Source: a virus
Direction: 5' to 3' (one strand)
Length of the DNA: 41,127 nucleotides
Virus record (IMG/VR): IMGVR_UViG_3300030102_008575
Coordinates: 1-41,127 of that record
The position numbers were made by a program, and so were the translations under genes. The notes under the pieces were generated by a model that had not been told where the DNA came from, ran no database searches, and saw only the letters and a program-made list of their open reading frames with translations. Of this stretch, positions 25,301 through 31,659 are shown in pieces. Position 1 is the stretch's first letter, and every line of letters starts with the position of its first letter.

Positions 25301-27681
25301 AAACTTATCAAATATGGAATGGTAGTATTAGTAATAATAATATTACTCAGCCAGAAAATGTTGAAGAAGCAAATCCCGCTATATCTATAGAACAGAGTAA
25401 CGGAGTAGTAGTTAGTAGTAACCAAATTAATGGTAATTTTTACTCAACTAACAAAGAAAAAGCTATATGGGTGTATGGTTCTTTTCCAAAACAAGCTGAT
25501 AGGTTATTGTATGCAGGAGCTAATAGCCAAGCAAGAGAGCAAATGCTATTGTATGCATACGGTAGAGAAAGTATTTATAATAGAGTTTATAAACCACCTG
25601 CTTCTTTAGTTACTGACAGGGAGCATAATATTTTTAGAAATAATCGATTAAATGGCGAAGGAGTTATATTTGGATCTCAAAGTGCTAAATTTTTTCTACC
25701 CGAAGGGGTAGCTGGTACGGGAGGTACAATATTAGATAGTGACGTAGTAGAAGAAGATAATATAGAATTAGTAGAAAATACTTTTGATAAGGTTGTAGGT
25801 AATAATGATGGATTAGAGACTATTGAAGATGAGATAAAAAAAAACCAAACTGATTCATCGCCCGTAGTAGATAGCGGTTCAACTGCTATAATTGAAGATA
25901 ATGAAGATGGTACAGTTACTATAACTACTATTGATAATGAAGAGACTATAGATAAAGAAGATTTAAATATTATTACTATTGACACTGACCCTGACGTAGG
26001 ATATGAGGATGAAGAAGATGGAGAATTACCTAGTGTTAATGATATAAATGATTTAATAAATGTTAATAATAATTCTACTAATATTTCAAATGTAGCAGAA
26101 ATCACTACTAGTACGTGCACCACTACAATTATTACTTCAGAAAAAGATTATCTGGGTGAAGATGAAGATGAGCCATCTATAGTTACAGAAACTCAAGAAT
26201 CTACTGCTACTACAGAAGAAGAGTATTTGGGTACAACTATTGATACTGATACAACTACTCAAACTGATACAACTACTCAAGAAGAAAAAGAAATAGAGAT
26301 TATTACTAATGTAGAGGAAGTAGTAAGTAAAAATACAGATGGTACTTTAAATGAAAAAATTGATACAAATATTGAAGAAGTAACTACTATTGATAAAAAT
26401 ACTGGTACTTCATCTCCTGTAGTAGATGAAGAAGAAAGGGAACGTATACTTGAAGACCAAAGAAAATTAGAAGAACAAGGAAAACAGGATCTTTTAGATT
26501 TTTTAGAATCCACTAGCACTACAACTACTACTGCAACAAATCCTAATATAGGTGGAGTTGGACCAACAACAACTACTACAACTACTACTACTACAACTTC
26601 TGTTGATCCTACTGATACAACTTCTGTTGATCCTACTGATACAACTTCTGTTGATCCTACTGATACAACTTCTGTTGATCCTACAACTACCACTCCTGTT
26701 GATCCTACAACTACTACTCCTGCTTGCATTCCTGGTCCTAAGGTTCCTGATATACCGATAGAGTATACGTATAATTTATACGGTCCAAGATTACTAAAAG
26801 GTGGTATAACAGGTACTTACCTTGCAAATACTAATGATAAAGATGGTACCTATTACTATAGAGTTCAGCCTTCTGGAGTTATGTCTTCTGATGGAGGCAG
26901 TTTTCGTATATCTAATGGAGCAGGTAGATTTGAACTTACAGCAAAAATATTAAATGTAGAAAACTTGCTAGTTAATATAGAATTTTTAACTTCTGGTACA
27001 ACAGGCCCTCCAAGTGTAGCTGACAATACTTATACAACAATAAATAATCCTCCGGTTCCTATAGAGCCGGCTGTTGATACTACAGATACAACTGATACTA
27101 CAGATACAACTGATACTACAGATATAACTGATACTACAGATATAACTGATACTACAGATATAACTGATACTACTGAAGTTACTGATATAGTTGATGTAAC
27201 CACAATACCTGGTATAGTTACAGGAACAGAAGAAAATATATTTATACCTACTACTTTTACACCTACACCTACAACCAGTATACCGGAACCCCCACCGGGA
27301 GTTGATCCCCCTCCACCATATATTTTTATACCTCCTCAAATATCTCCTCCATTTATTCCAGCTAAATGCGCAAAGCCTCCAATACCTAGAGTGGGTATTG
27401 ATCCTGGAGAAGACCCAGATAACCCGGTTATACCTGATCAACCTACTGAAGTAGTAGTAGAGCAGGATATTTTAATATATCCAGCACCAGTTCTACCTTT
27501 TACTTTACCTTTTTTAAGTAAAATTAATTTCGACACTAATGTTACTAAAAAAGAGCCTACTCCTTTTTCTTTTGAAGAAGAATCTGAAGTAGACTTAGAG
27601 GAAGTAAATGAGTCTTCTACTTTACAAATTAAACAAAACTTATGTGATGATGAAGAAGATTGCGATAAGTTAGGTTTTTAG
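22348..27681 (+). CDS. Giant mosaic tail fibre/spike protein, 1777 aa, with beta-helix and repeats
   Basis: This is the largest gene in the window. In order it shows: an N-terminal beta domain (residues 1-145); a cysteine-rich stretch with about 15 Cys (about 150-255, including CNCSGTCGC); two copies of a 16-residue EESTATTEEEYLG motif; five coiled-coil repeats each with EEEAARKIIEA or a close variant (about 335-490); a third motif copy and a 20-residue acidic tandem; a GWN-type domain (GWNKVSF at 582); a right-handed beta-helix of NosD/pectate-lyase type (about 660-1050, repeated 'N.I.NN.I' turns); Asp/Thr-rich linkers with a fourth motif copy; SVDPTDTT repeats; TDTTDI repeats; and a Pro-rich tail ending CDDEEDCDKLGF. 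No hydrolase active site was identified. Host recognition is inferred. Confidence 0.8.
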   Translation: MNITDLNILGTNHQVIRYPELGGGGVPNSYAGAVGSVAILSIEVDRPFEKELSYDIFDANGEKDAFNDPLVIDSGFTYVTNIQGKLFIILEKNLNGKADPTTGVMNFIFQFRNAEEDFGLTLDTNLITLPAPRRTIKVTTNDGCMMNQCATQPSTLCTPQPNFRSSIYADSSTCINPITVNNCPIVTNNTPVTCVINSINPNDKVQPLSYCPTPPPTTCAIGTCNCSGTCGCFEEPGAGCQLPINQVPVERCGDCDSIGARQPDPVEITEESTATTEEEYLGITPLEVTEESTATTEEEYLGITTDTQERPEITVVVDEVVSTCVDVSTCVDVEEERARILEERRRIEEEAARKIIEAQKAQKIEEERKRILEEQRRIEEEAARKIIEAQEAREIQDRLLREQKEREEEAARKIIEANKAREIEEQRKRLLEEQKRLEEEAARKIIEANEERERLEEIQRQILEDQKKLEEEAARRIIEANKERDRLLSINSEVEEETEESTATTEEEYLGITTDTVTDEREEIVVEVEEVVTIDTVTDEREEIVTEVEEVVTQEPSINIANSIKSLDSSNREIERFNLIEGWNKVSFSIKAENMTPDTLLASILQNVLVAKNNTLSYSPNNPPFLNTLKTFNVEEEYFIEVNKDVSLTVVGQVQETFRPPFIMVTNGDELKFALGKSDTINIIGNITLDEFLYIPGNTTIRGINNPTIESTAGAAFNIREDNITLVGFTLKNAEGNNGYGIEIGRKNSRNNLEAPKNITIDRITFDGIAGKTDKAAAINVSGYQFINTLIEPIKQVPGLIEGASLIKNVTITNNVFKNIPNTALEIWNVQDLTVSSNIFETTRGTHVTRGNAIRANSLLNAKFTSNTFRDIGRSVIEVTGNGTEGVLVENNKIESFGRQPLQLLAGQFVSGVTIVQGANKITIKDNIISGNGLGGGVEMAQNSSDFLIENNTISNVSIGVSIAAFSDTFNVKDNTIDYLRYGIQTYQIWNGSISNNNITQPENVEEANPAISIEQSNGVVVSSNQINGNFYSTNKEKAIWVYGSFPKQADRLLYAGANSQAREQMLLYAYGRESIYNRVYKPPASLVTDREHNIFRNNRLNGEGVIFGSQSAKFFLPEGVAGTGGTILDSDVVEEDNIELVENTFDKVVGNNDGLETIEDEIKKNQTDSSPVVDSGSTAIIEDNEDGTVTITTIDNEETIDKEDLNIITIDTDPDVGYEDEEDGELPSVNDINDLINVNNNSTNISNVAEITTSTCTTTIITSEKDYLGEDEDEPSIVTETQESTATTEEEYLGTTIDTDTTTQTDTTTQEEKEIEIITNVEEVVSKNTDGTLNEKIDTNIEEVTTIDKNTGTSSPVVDEEERERILEDQRKLEEQGKQDLLDFLESTSTTTTTATNPNIGGVGPTTTTTTTTTTTSVDPTDTTSVDPTDTTSVDPTDTTSVDPTTTTPVDPTTTTPACIPGPKVPDIPIEYTYNLYGPRLLKGGITGTYLANTNDKDGTYYYRVQPSGVMSSDGGSFRISNGAGRFELTAKILNVENLLVNIEFLTSGTTGPPSVADNTYTTINNPPVPIEPAVDTTDTTDTTDTTDTTDITDTTDITDTTDITDTTEVTDIVDVTTIPGIVTGTEENIFIPTTFTPTPTTSIPEPPPGVDPPPPYIFIPPQISPPFIPAKCAKPPIPRVGIDPGEDPDNPVIPDQPTEVVVEQDILIYPAPVLPFTLPFLSKINFDTNVTKKEPTPFSFEEESEVDLEEVNESSTLQIKQNLCDDEEDCDKLGF
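23152..23259 (+). repeat. Two copies of the EESTATTEEEYLG motif
   Basis: Copies at 23152-23199 and 23212-23259 encode T-E-E-S-T-A-T-T-E-E-E-Y-L-G-I-T with only synonymous changes between them. Further copies lie at 23839-23886 and 26191-26238. Confidence 0.85.
23389..23787 (+). repeat. Five coiled-coil repeats (EEEAARKIIEA)
   Basis: The eleven-residue core begins at 23389, 23482, 23566, 23659 and 23755, giving a period of 28-32 residues. The intervening sequence is R/E/Q/L-rich. It predicts a long, charged, rod-like helix in the fibre. Confidence 0.85.
23839..23886 (+). repeat. Third copy of the EESTATTEEEYLG motif
   Basis: This encodes TEESTATTEEEYLGIT, identical in protein to the first two copies, on the far side of the coiled coil. 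Confidence 0.85.
23889..24000 (+). repeat. Tandem repeat, 60-base period, two copies
   Basis: Positions 23889-23940 and 23949-24000 differ at only two bases. Each encodes DTVTDEREEIV followed by VEEVV. The near identity, including third positions, points to recent duplication. Confidence 0.85.
26191..26238 (+). repeat. Fourth copy of the EESTATTEEEYLG motif
   Basis: This copy reads TQESTATTEEEYLGTT, with three changes from the others, and lies after the beta-helix. A partial relative, SEKDYLGEDED, lies just upstream. Confidence 0.8.
26596..26715 (+). repeat. 24-base tandem repeat, five copies (SVDPTDTT)
   Basis: Three identical 24-base units and two variants encode TSVDPTDT-type octapeptides, directly after a poly-Thr run. 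It forms a flexible Thr/Pro linker. Identical units are prone to slippage. Confidence 0.85.
27076..27165 (+). repeat. 18-base tandem repeat, five copies (DTTDTT/DTTDIT)
   Basis: Two units encode DTTDTT and three encode DTTDIT, differing by a single C-to-T base. It is a second low-complexity linker before the Pro-rich C-terminal part. Confidence 0.85.
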
Positions 27682-27911
27682 ATATTACCCATAGCAGTTT
27701 CTACCTTAAGATCATGCTTCATAGAATGAAATCTTTCATCTATATATTTCTGAAAAGCTAAAGGCTTAATCCATCTATCGTTATCAGTATTGACTTCTTG
27801 CTTATCTACAACTTCAAGAGCTTCTACTAAACAGCACCACCTAACTAACTCATCGAACTCCATAGTTTTAGTAGTACCATCTTTAAGATCAAAAGTATAT
27901 TTTTTATTCAT
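27678..27911 (-). CDS. Small hypothetical protein (77 aa)
   Basis: This 77-residue protein is not recognised. It starts MNKKYTFDLKDGTTKTMEF, has a WCCLVEALEVVD segment and an RWIKPLAFQKYIDERFHSMK helix. Its stop overlaps the stop of the giant fibre gene on the other strand, so the late block and this block converge with no space between. The sequence immediately before its ATG (GGAACT plus TATAAT tract) is nearly the same as that before the gene at 1400-1666. Confidence 0.75.
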   Translation of the reverse strand: MNKKYTFDLKDGTTKTMEFDELVRWCCLVEALEVVDKQEVNTDNDRWIKPLAFQKYIDERFHSMKHDLKVETAMGNI

Positions 27912-27933
27912 AATATAATTATATTATAGTTCC
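27909..27933 (-). promoter_or_regulatory. GGAACT/TATAAT putative non-late promoter, copy 2 of a 25-base repeat
   Basis: On the minus strand, GGAACT is followed by a TATAATATAAT tract and the ATG at 27911, with the same 16-base spacing as at 1664-1688. There is one mismatch over 25 bases between the copies. It overlaps the 3' end of the upstream gene. Confidence 0.55.
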
Positions 27934-28373
27934 GTTCCCGGCTTATAATCAGATGTTATTTCAACTCCCTCTACTTTCTCCTCTTTTAAGTTATTAAAAT
28001 CTTGCTCTGTATAAACTGGTTGTGTTAAAAGCGTGGGGGTAGCTGAAAATTCTATTCTAAACTCATTACCACACTCTTCACATACGTATGTTTCGTCTAT
28101 ATTATAAAATAAATTCGTTGTATACGTATAATTGCCGCAAGGACAAGGAATTTTAGCTTCACTTAAACTTAGCAATTGCTCTAACTCATTTTGAAAATCA
28201 GTAGTAAGAACTTGTACTTTATTAATCTTTTTAGAATTATATATAAAACCTACTATAAACTGTATAACTATAGCAAGAGAAAAAGTTTCCCAAAAACCAA
28301 TTAAATTTTTTAAACCAAAAGCGAATCCTAGAGATACTAATATAGTAATAACTACTGACCTTAATAGAGTCAT
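27924..28373 (-). CDS. Small membrane protein with zinc-ribbon-like domain
   Basis: This 149-residue protein has two hydrophobic segments, about residues 7-25 (VVITILVSLGFAFGL) and 30-46 (FSLAIVIQFIVGFIY), probably a transmembrane hairpin. A cytoplasmic or soluble part follows with CPCGN and, 19 residues later, CEECGNEF, a four-cysteine zinc-ribbon arrangement. The C-terminus is acidic. Its start overlaps the upstream gene stop by 4 bases. It could affect the host membrane during infection or recruit a protein to it, but no family was recognised. The membrane and zinc calls rest on the visible residues only. Confidence 0.75.
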   Translation of the reverse strand: MTLLRSVVITILVSLGFAFGLKNLIGFWETFSLAIVIQFIVGFIYNSKKINKVQVLTTDFQNELEQLLSLSEAKIPCPCGNYTYTTNLFYNIDETYVCEECGNEFRIEFSATPTLLTQPVYTEQDFNNLKEEKVEGVEITSDYKPGTEL

Positions 28374-28726
28374 ATAGCTATTTTAGCTAAATCTTCTGGA
28401 ATATCAAGGACAAGTTCGTTTATTTTATCTATTTTATTATTAATATTATCTATAGCTCCTTTATTAATACCTTTATATGGTAGTTGTGTAGGGCCTTCTT
28501 CTGGTTGATCTTTAACACGGGATAGCATGTTTCTTAATTCTGCAAGAGAAACAAATACATTACCAAGCATTTCGTTCATTTCGTTTAAATCATAAGGTAG
28601 TATAGGTGGCGCTTTTTGATGCTTTTCATCGTTTTTATACTTTGATTCTTGACCACTAGTAGTCATTTTAAAATTAATTGGTGTATCATCTGGATTAACA
28701 CTATAAGGAAATTCTGGTCCATTCAT
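28370..28726 (-). CDS. Hypothetical protein with late promoter (118 aa)
   Basis: This 118-residue protein is not recognised. The first 45 residues are polar and Pro-rich (MNGPEFPYSVNPDDTPINF) and probably disordered. The rest is helical: PYDLNEMNEMLGNVFVSLAE and NINNKIDKINELVLDIPEDL. The CATAAATA core ends 5 bases before its ATG, back-to-back with the late promoter of the gene at 28759. The 4-base overlap with the membrane protein gene suggests they are expressed together. Confidence 0.75.
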   Translation of the reverse strand: MNGPEFPYSVNPDDTPINFKMTTSGQESKYKNDEKHQKAPPILPYDLNEMNEMLGNVFVSLAELRNMLSRVKDQPEEGPTQLPYKGINKGAIDNINNKIDKINELVLDIPEDLAKIAI

Positions 28727-28731
28727 ATAAT

Positions 28732-28739
28732 TATTTATG
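28732..28739 (-). promoter_or_regulatory. T4-type late promoter core (CATAAATA), minus-strand member of a divergent pair
   Basis: On the minus strand CATAAATA is followed by ATTAT and the ATG at 28726. A plus-strand core at 28746-28753 points the other way, so two late promoters occupy a 32-base gap. Confidence 0.7.
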
Positions 28740-28745
28740 CTTGAG

Positions 28746-28753
28746 AATAAATA
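28746..28753 (+). promoter_or_regulatory. T4-type late promoter core (AATAAATA), plus-strand member of a divergent pair
   Basis: AATAAATA is followed by ATTTT and the ATG at 28759. It is six bases from the opposing late core at 28732-28739. Confidence 0.65.
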
Positions 28754-28758
28754 ATTTT

Positions 28759-29202
28759 ATGACCAAATTCGAAAGACGATTTTTTAAGAAGCTAAACAAT
28801 ATTAACGAGGATGTTGAAGATAGAGAAGCGTTTGAAGCTGAACTTGATGATAATACAGATGCTGAGGATTTTGATGTTGATCTTGAAGTGGATCAAACTG
28901 CAGTAGAAGAAGATCCAAGTGTGAAAGCAGCTCAAGCTGTAAATGAGCGTAACGAATCAATGAAAGAAGAGCTTAGAGGCTGGATTGGTAAAATGGAAGA
29001 GTTTTTAGATTATCTTAACGGTGAAGAGTCTAATTCTATTCAGCAGCAGTTAGCTAATGCTGAACCAGATACTATTTTTGATAGAATGAAAGCTTCTGAA
29101 CAGAGAAAGCTAGCAAGAGTTGCAACAGAGTTAGCTGGAGTTACTGAGTCTTTTAAAGGGTACTTAGCGCAGACAGGAAATTCTCAGTTTAAGTATGTTT
29201 GA
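28759..29202 (+). CDS. Acidic late protein, possible virion or prohead component
   Basis: This 147-residue protein starts at ATG 28759 (MTKFERRFFKKLNN). An in-frame TTG 18 bases upstream is rejected because it lies before the late promoter core. After a basic first 14 residues the protein is strongly acidic (EDREAFEAELDDNTDAEDFD), then helical, with segments SMKEELRGWIGKMEEFLDYL and KLARVATELAGVTESFKGYL. The basic head, acidic middle and helical end resemble internal head or scaffold proteins, but no T4 counterpart was recognised. It is a lone plus-strand gene in a minus-strand block, with its own late promoter and a hairpin terminator at 29236-29266. Confidence 0.75.
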   Translation: MTKFERRFFKKLNNINEDVEDREAFEAELDDNTDAEDFDVDLEVDQTAVEEDPSVKAAQAVNERNESMKEELRGWIGKMEEFLDYLNGEESNSIQQQLANAEPDTIFDRMKASEQRKLARVATELAGVTESFKGYLAQTGNSQFKYV

Positions 29203-30245
29203 TTTCTAAACTTTTTAATTTCTGATAATTTAACAATACCTTCGAGACCATCGAAGGTATTTTTTTGTATAAAATCCCAACCTATTTCATCTACCTTACA
29301 AGCTATAGCTATATCATTAAAGTCTTTAAAACGCTTACCAAACTTTTCAGGCCATATAAATACTTTTTCGTTTTGCCTTAATAATACTTCTGATTTAACT
29401 AACGAAGCTTGATCAACCCATTGGGAGTCTAATATCCAGACTTTATCATACCATTTTAAAGTATTGTTAAGCTGTTCTTCTTGACGTTGAGTAAAGGATT
29501 TACCTCTTTCAGTAATACCTGCTACTGCGATAGAGTTTTTAGTAAAGAATGCATTAATAGGTCCTTCAAAAATATACACCTTATCATGATCACTGCTAAC
29601 TTTATCTATATTAAAAAGAGTTTTTTCTGCATTAACCTTACCAAGATACTTTGGTTTAGTTTTATTATCCTTATTCAACACTGTTCTTGTTTGGTAAAAC
29701 TCAATAACTCCAGCTTCATTAATAAACGGTACTACTAAACGATTTTTGTGCACATTATCAACTAAAGATACATATAAATTATCAGGTTTATTTACTGCAG
29801 TATCTAATCTACGCTCTTTAATAAGATATCTAACAGCTGTAACAACAGAGTTGCTATTATAATAGTCAAGCTGAAACTTGTCAGACAAATTAATACTATC
29901 TTTAGGTAAGGTTTCGACTTGAATAGTTGGTCGAGTTTCTTCTCTATTAACAATAACATCTTCCGCATCAGGTACATAATCCTTAAGTTCTTTAATTATA
30001 TCATTATCACTACATTTTGATACTTCTTTGATCCATTTAAACGGTTTTCCTGACCAACCACAGTTATGACAAAATATGTTCTCGTTTTTAGGTATATAAT
30101 AACATCTTCTTTTCTTACCTAATGACTTACCTTCTCTGCAGATAGGACAGCTACATTGATAAACATTATTAAATTTATTATACTTTGGATAAAATCCTAA
30201 TTCATAGAACTTAAGTATAACAAAATCATCAGGAAGCGATATCAT
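29184..30245 (-). CDS. 61: DNA primase gp61
   Basis: This 353-residue protein (T4 gp61: 342 aa) makes RNA primers for lagging-strand synthesis and works with helicase gp41. The N-terminus has a zinc-binding domain with CSCPIC near residue 30 and CHNCGWSGKPFKW near residue 60. The TOPRIM region is visible at about 225-280: VYIFEGPINAFF followed by WILDSQWVDQASL, and a DFNDIA motif lies near 320. The motif reads EGPIN where DnaG-type primases usually have EG..D. Its 3' end overlaps the converging gene by 19 bases and carries, in antisense, that gene's terminator. Its start overlaps the rnh gene by 17 bases. Confidence 0.9.
   Translation of the reverse strand: MISLPDDFVILKFYELGFYPKYNKFNNVYQCSCPICREGKSLGKKRRCYYIPKNENIFCHNCGWSGKPFKWIKEVSKCSDNDIIKELKDYVPDAEDVIVNREETRPTIQVETLPKDSINLSDKFQLDYYNSNSVVTAVRYLIKERRLDTAVNKPDNLYVSLVDNVHKNRLVVPFINEAGVIEFYQTRTVLNKDNKTKPKYLGKVNAEKTLFNIDKVSSDHDKVYIFEGPINAFFTKNSIAVAGITERGKSFTQRQEEQLNNTLKWYDKVWILDSQWVDQASLVKSEVLLRQNEKVFIWPEKFGKRFKDFNDIAIACKVDEIGWDFIQKNTFDGLEGIVKLSEIKKFRNQTYLN
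29236..29266 (+). terminator. Rho-independent terminator embedded in primase coding sequence
   Basis: A perfect 10-base-pair inverted repeat (ATACCTTCGA / TCGAAGGTAT) with a 5-base loop (GACCA) is followed by six or seven T on the plus strand. It lies 34 bases after the stop at 29202 and inside the antisense of the gp61 3' coding region. The minus-strand side lacks a T run, so it should stop plus-strand transcription only. Confidence 0.85.
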
Positions 30246-31113
30246 TTAACTTATTATATAATGACTTCATAAAAAATAAATTGTGCCAATCTTCTTTTTT
30301 ATCTAAAATTCGTTTGAACGAATATTCATTACAATAATCTAAAAATTTCTTATAATTAGCATCTATTTTGACTTCGAGTTGTTCTTTATAATAACTAGCT
30401 TCTTCAGGTATCGATTCATACTTATTAAGACAAAATATGTCTGCATTTCGTTGAAATATTTTTTGTTGAGACTCATCTAAAATAAATCCTGGATCATTTA
30501 AATATTTTTTAACTGAAGCTTCACCAAATCTTGGTATGCCTGGTACATTATCAGACTTATCTCCAGTTAAACATTTAGCTGTATACCATTGATCAACATC
30601 CTTATATCCGGTTTCTTTTTCAAACGTTCTCAATTCAAAATGTTTTTTTCTTATAGGATCATACAACATACAATCTTCACTTACAAGTTGCAGAAAGTCT
30701 CTATCAACAGAAATAATTACTTTACTACCTTCTTTTTCTCTACATATATAAGCCACTACATCATCAGCTTCTAACTGACTTGGAAAAATAGAATTTATAC
30801 CCATAGACTTAAGAATACATTTAATAGTATCATTATTTTGATGAGGTGAACTATCTTTAGATCTATTACCCTTATATGTTTCAAGCATATCTTTACGTAT
30901 ATTCTTTTTATAAACGGGCTTTTCATCCCATACAAATATAGTGTTATCAGGAACAAATTGCTTCACGTAGGAGCTAACAGCGTTAAGAGTAAAGTATATA
31001 TGTAGGTTATTAACCTGGTCGTTAGAGTGTTTATCAGTCTTTTTCGACTGACTTTTCGCTGTATAATATGTTCGGTGTATTAAATTGTTTCCGTCTACTA
31101 TCAGGGTTTTCAT
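30229..31113 (-). CDS. rnh: RNase H / 5'-3' exonuclease (FEN family)
   Basis: This 294-residue protein (T4 Rnh: 305 aa) removes RNA primers and flaps during lagging-strand synthesis. The metal-binding acidic residues of the FEN family are visible in order: LIVDGNN at residue 3, VWDEKP near 70, EADDVVAY near 120, SVDRDFLQL near 140, and GDKSDNVPGIPRFGEAS near 195, the last being the helix-3-turn motif that binds DNA. It lies directly upstream of gp61 in the same operon with a 17-base overlap, which fits a shared role in lagging-strand processing. The upstream gene runs 80 bases into it. Confidence 0.92.
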   Translation of the reverse strand: MKTLIVDGNNLIHRTYYTAKSQSKKTDKHSNDQVNNLHIYFTLNAVSSYVKQFVPDNTIFVWDEKPVYKKNIRKDMLETYKGNRSKDSSPHQNNDTIKCILKSMGINSIFPSQLEADDVVAYICREKEGSKVIISVDRDFLQLVSEDCMLYDPIRKKHFELRTFEKETGYKDVDQWYTAKCLTGDKSDNVPGIPRFGEASVKKYLNDPGFILDESQQKIFQRNADIFCLNKYESIPEEASYYKEQLEVKIDANYKKFLDYCNEYSFKRILDKKEDWHNLFFMKSLYNKLNDIAS

Positions 31114-31348
31114 TTTTATTATATTGAGCTTCTACTACTTTAAATATATCTTTAGGGAGTTCTTCTACTAATTTAATTATATCATTGTTCCTTCCGGAAT
31201 TAAATGATTCTATTGGAACTTTAATATTCTCCATTTTAGGTATAGAGAGACAACCTATAAAATCTTTTTCTACCTCTACGACTGCGAACATTTGACCGAC
31301 ATAATCTCCTGTCTCTACAGCAAATATCTGGTTTTTAGAGTAAATCAT
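31034..31348 (-). CDS. Hypothetical protein (104 aa)
   Basis: This 104-residue protein begins MIYSKNQIFAVETGDYVGQM. I chose the internal ATG at 31348 over one 18 bases upstream because the sequence MIYSKNQIF looks like a natural domain start and the overlap with the upstream gene is then only 14 bases. The first 70 residues look like a small beta-barrel domain (VETGDYVGQMFAVVEVE), and the end is basic and polar (PDSRRKQFNTPNI). It overlaps rnh by 80 bases in a different frame, which is unusually long. No family was recognised. Confidence 0.65.
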   Translation of the reverse strand: MIYSKNQIFAVETGDYVGQMFAVVEVEKDFIGCLSIPKMENIKVPIESFNSGRNNDIIKLVEELPKDIFKVVEAQYNKNENPDSRRKQFNTPNILYSEKSVEKD

Positions 31349-31655
31349 CAGTGTCTGGATTAACACCTTTTATAGTTCCAATTTCTGTTGCAAAATATTT
31401 CATTAAAAAAGAGTTTAGTGCTTCTTTTTGTTGGGGTGTTTTTGCAGCTTTTATGTCTAAATGCTTACCGCTAAAGTCATATCCTAACAATATGTAACTA
31501 TCTAAATATTCACATAAAATAGTTCCTAATCTATTAGCTAATTCTTTACGACTTTTAAAAGATTTACGCTCTTTTATATTATCCTTAAGCGCGCGTTCGA
31601 CTAACTCCCTAAGCTCTTCATCTTCTTCATGAGAGTTGTCTTTATTTTTATCCAT
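31335..31655 (-). CDS. Conserved-looking phage protein with late promoter (106 aa)
   Basis: This 106-residue protein begins with an acidic helix (HEEDEELRELVERAL), then basic sequence, then a core reading ILCEYLDSYILLGYDFSGKH and a helix EALNSFLMKYFATEIG. The phrase 'DSYILLGYDF.G' resembles small proteins of unknown function that I remember from marine T4-like phages. The extreme C-terminus, PDTDDLL, is short, acidic and hydrophobic, like sliding-clamp-binding tails of T4 gp33 and gp55, but the rest does not look like gp33. It has its own late promoter inside a replication operon. Confidence 0.75.
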   Translation of the reverse strand: MDKNKDNSHEEDEELRELVERALKDNIKERKSFKSRKELANRLGTILCEYLDSYILLGYDFSGKHLDIKAAKTPQQKEALNSFLMKYFATEIGTIKGVNPDTDDLL

Positions 31656-31659
31656 AAAA

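Noticed and set aside
26277-26729. Open frame of about 150 codons on the minus strand, Val-rich
   Set aside because: It is the antisense of the Thr/Asp repeats of the giant fibre gene; composition follows from the repeat, and there is no promoter or plausible domain.
23389-27165. CRISPR-like repeat array
   Set aside because: The repeats are in-frame coding tandem units without unique spacers.
26986-27441. Open frame of about 151 codons on the minus strand with Cys/Ser/Ile repeats
   Set aside because: It mirrors the 18-base tandem repeats and Pro-rich region of the fibre gene; no independent evidence of coding.
28759-29202. UvsY recombination mediator
   Set aside because: Similar in size to T4 UvsY (137 aa) but the sequence does not match; it is acidic with a late promoter.
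31335-31655. gp33 late-transcription co-activator
   Set aside because: Only the last few residues resemble gp33, and its position does not match T4 gene order.
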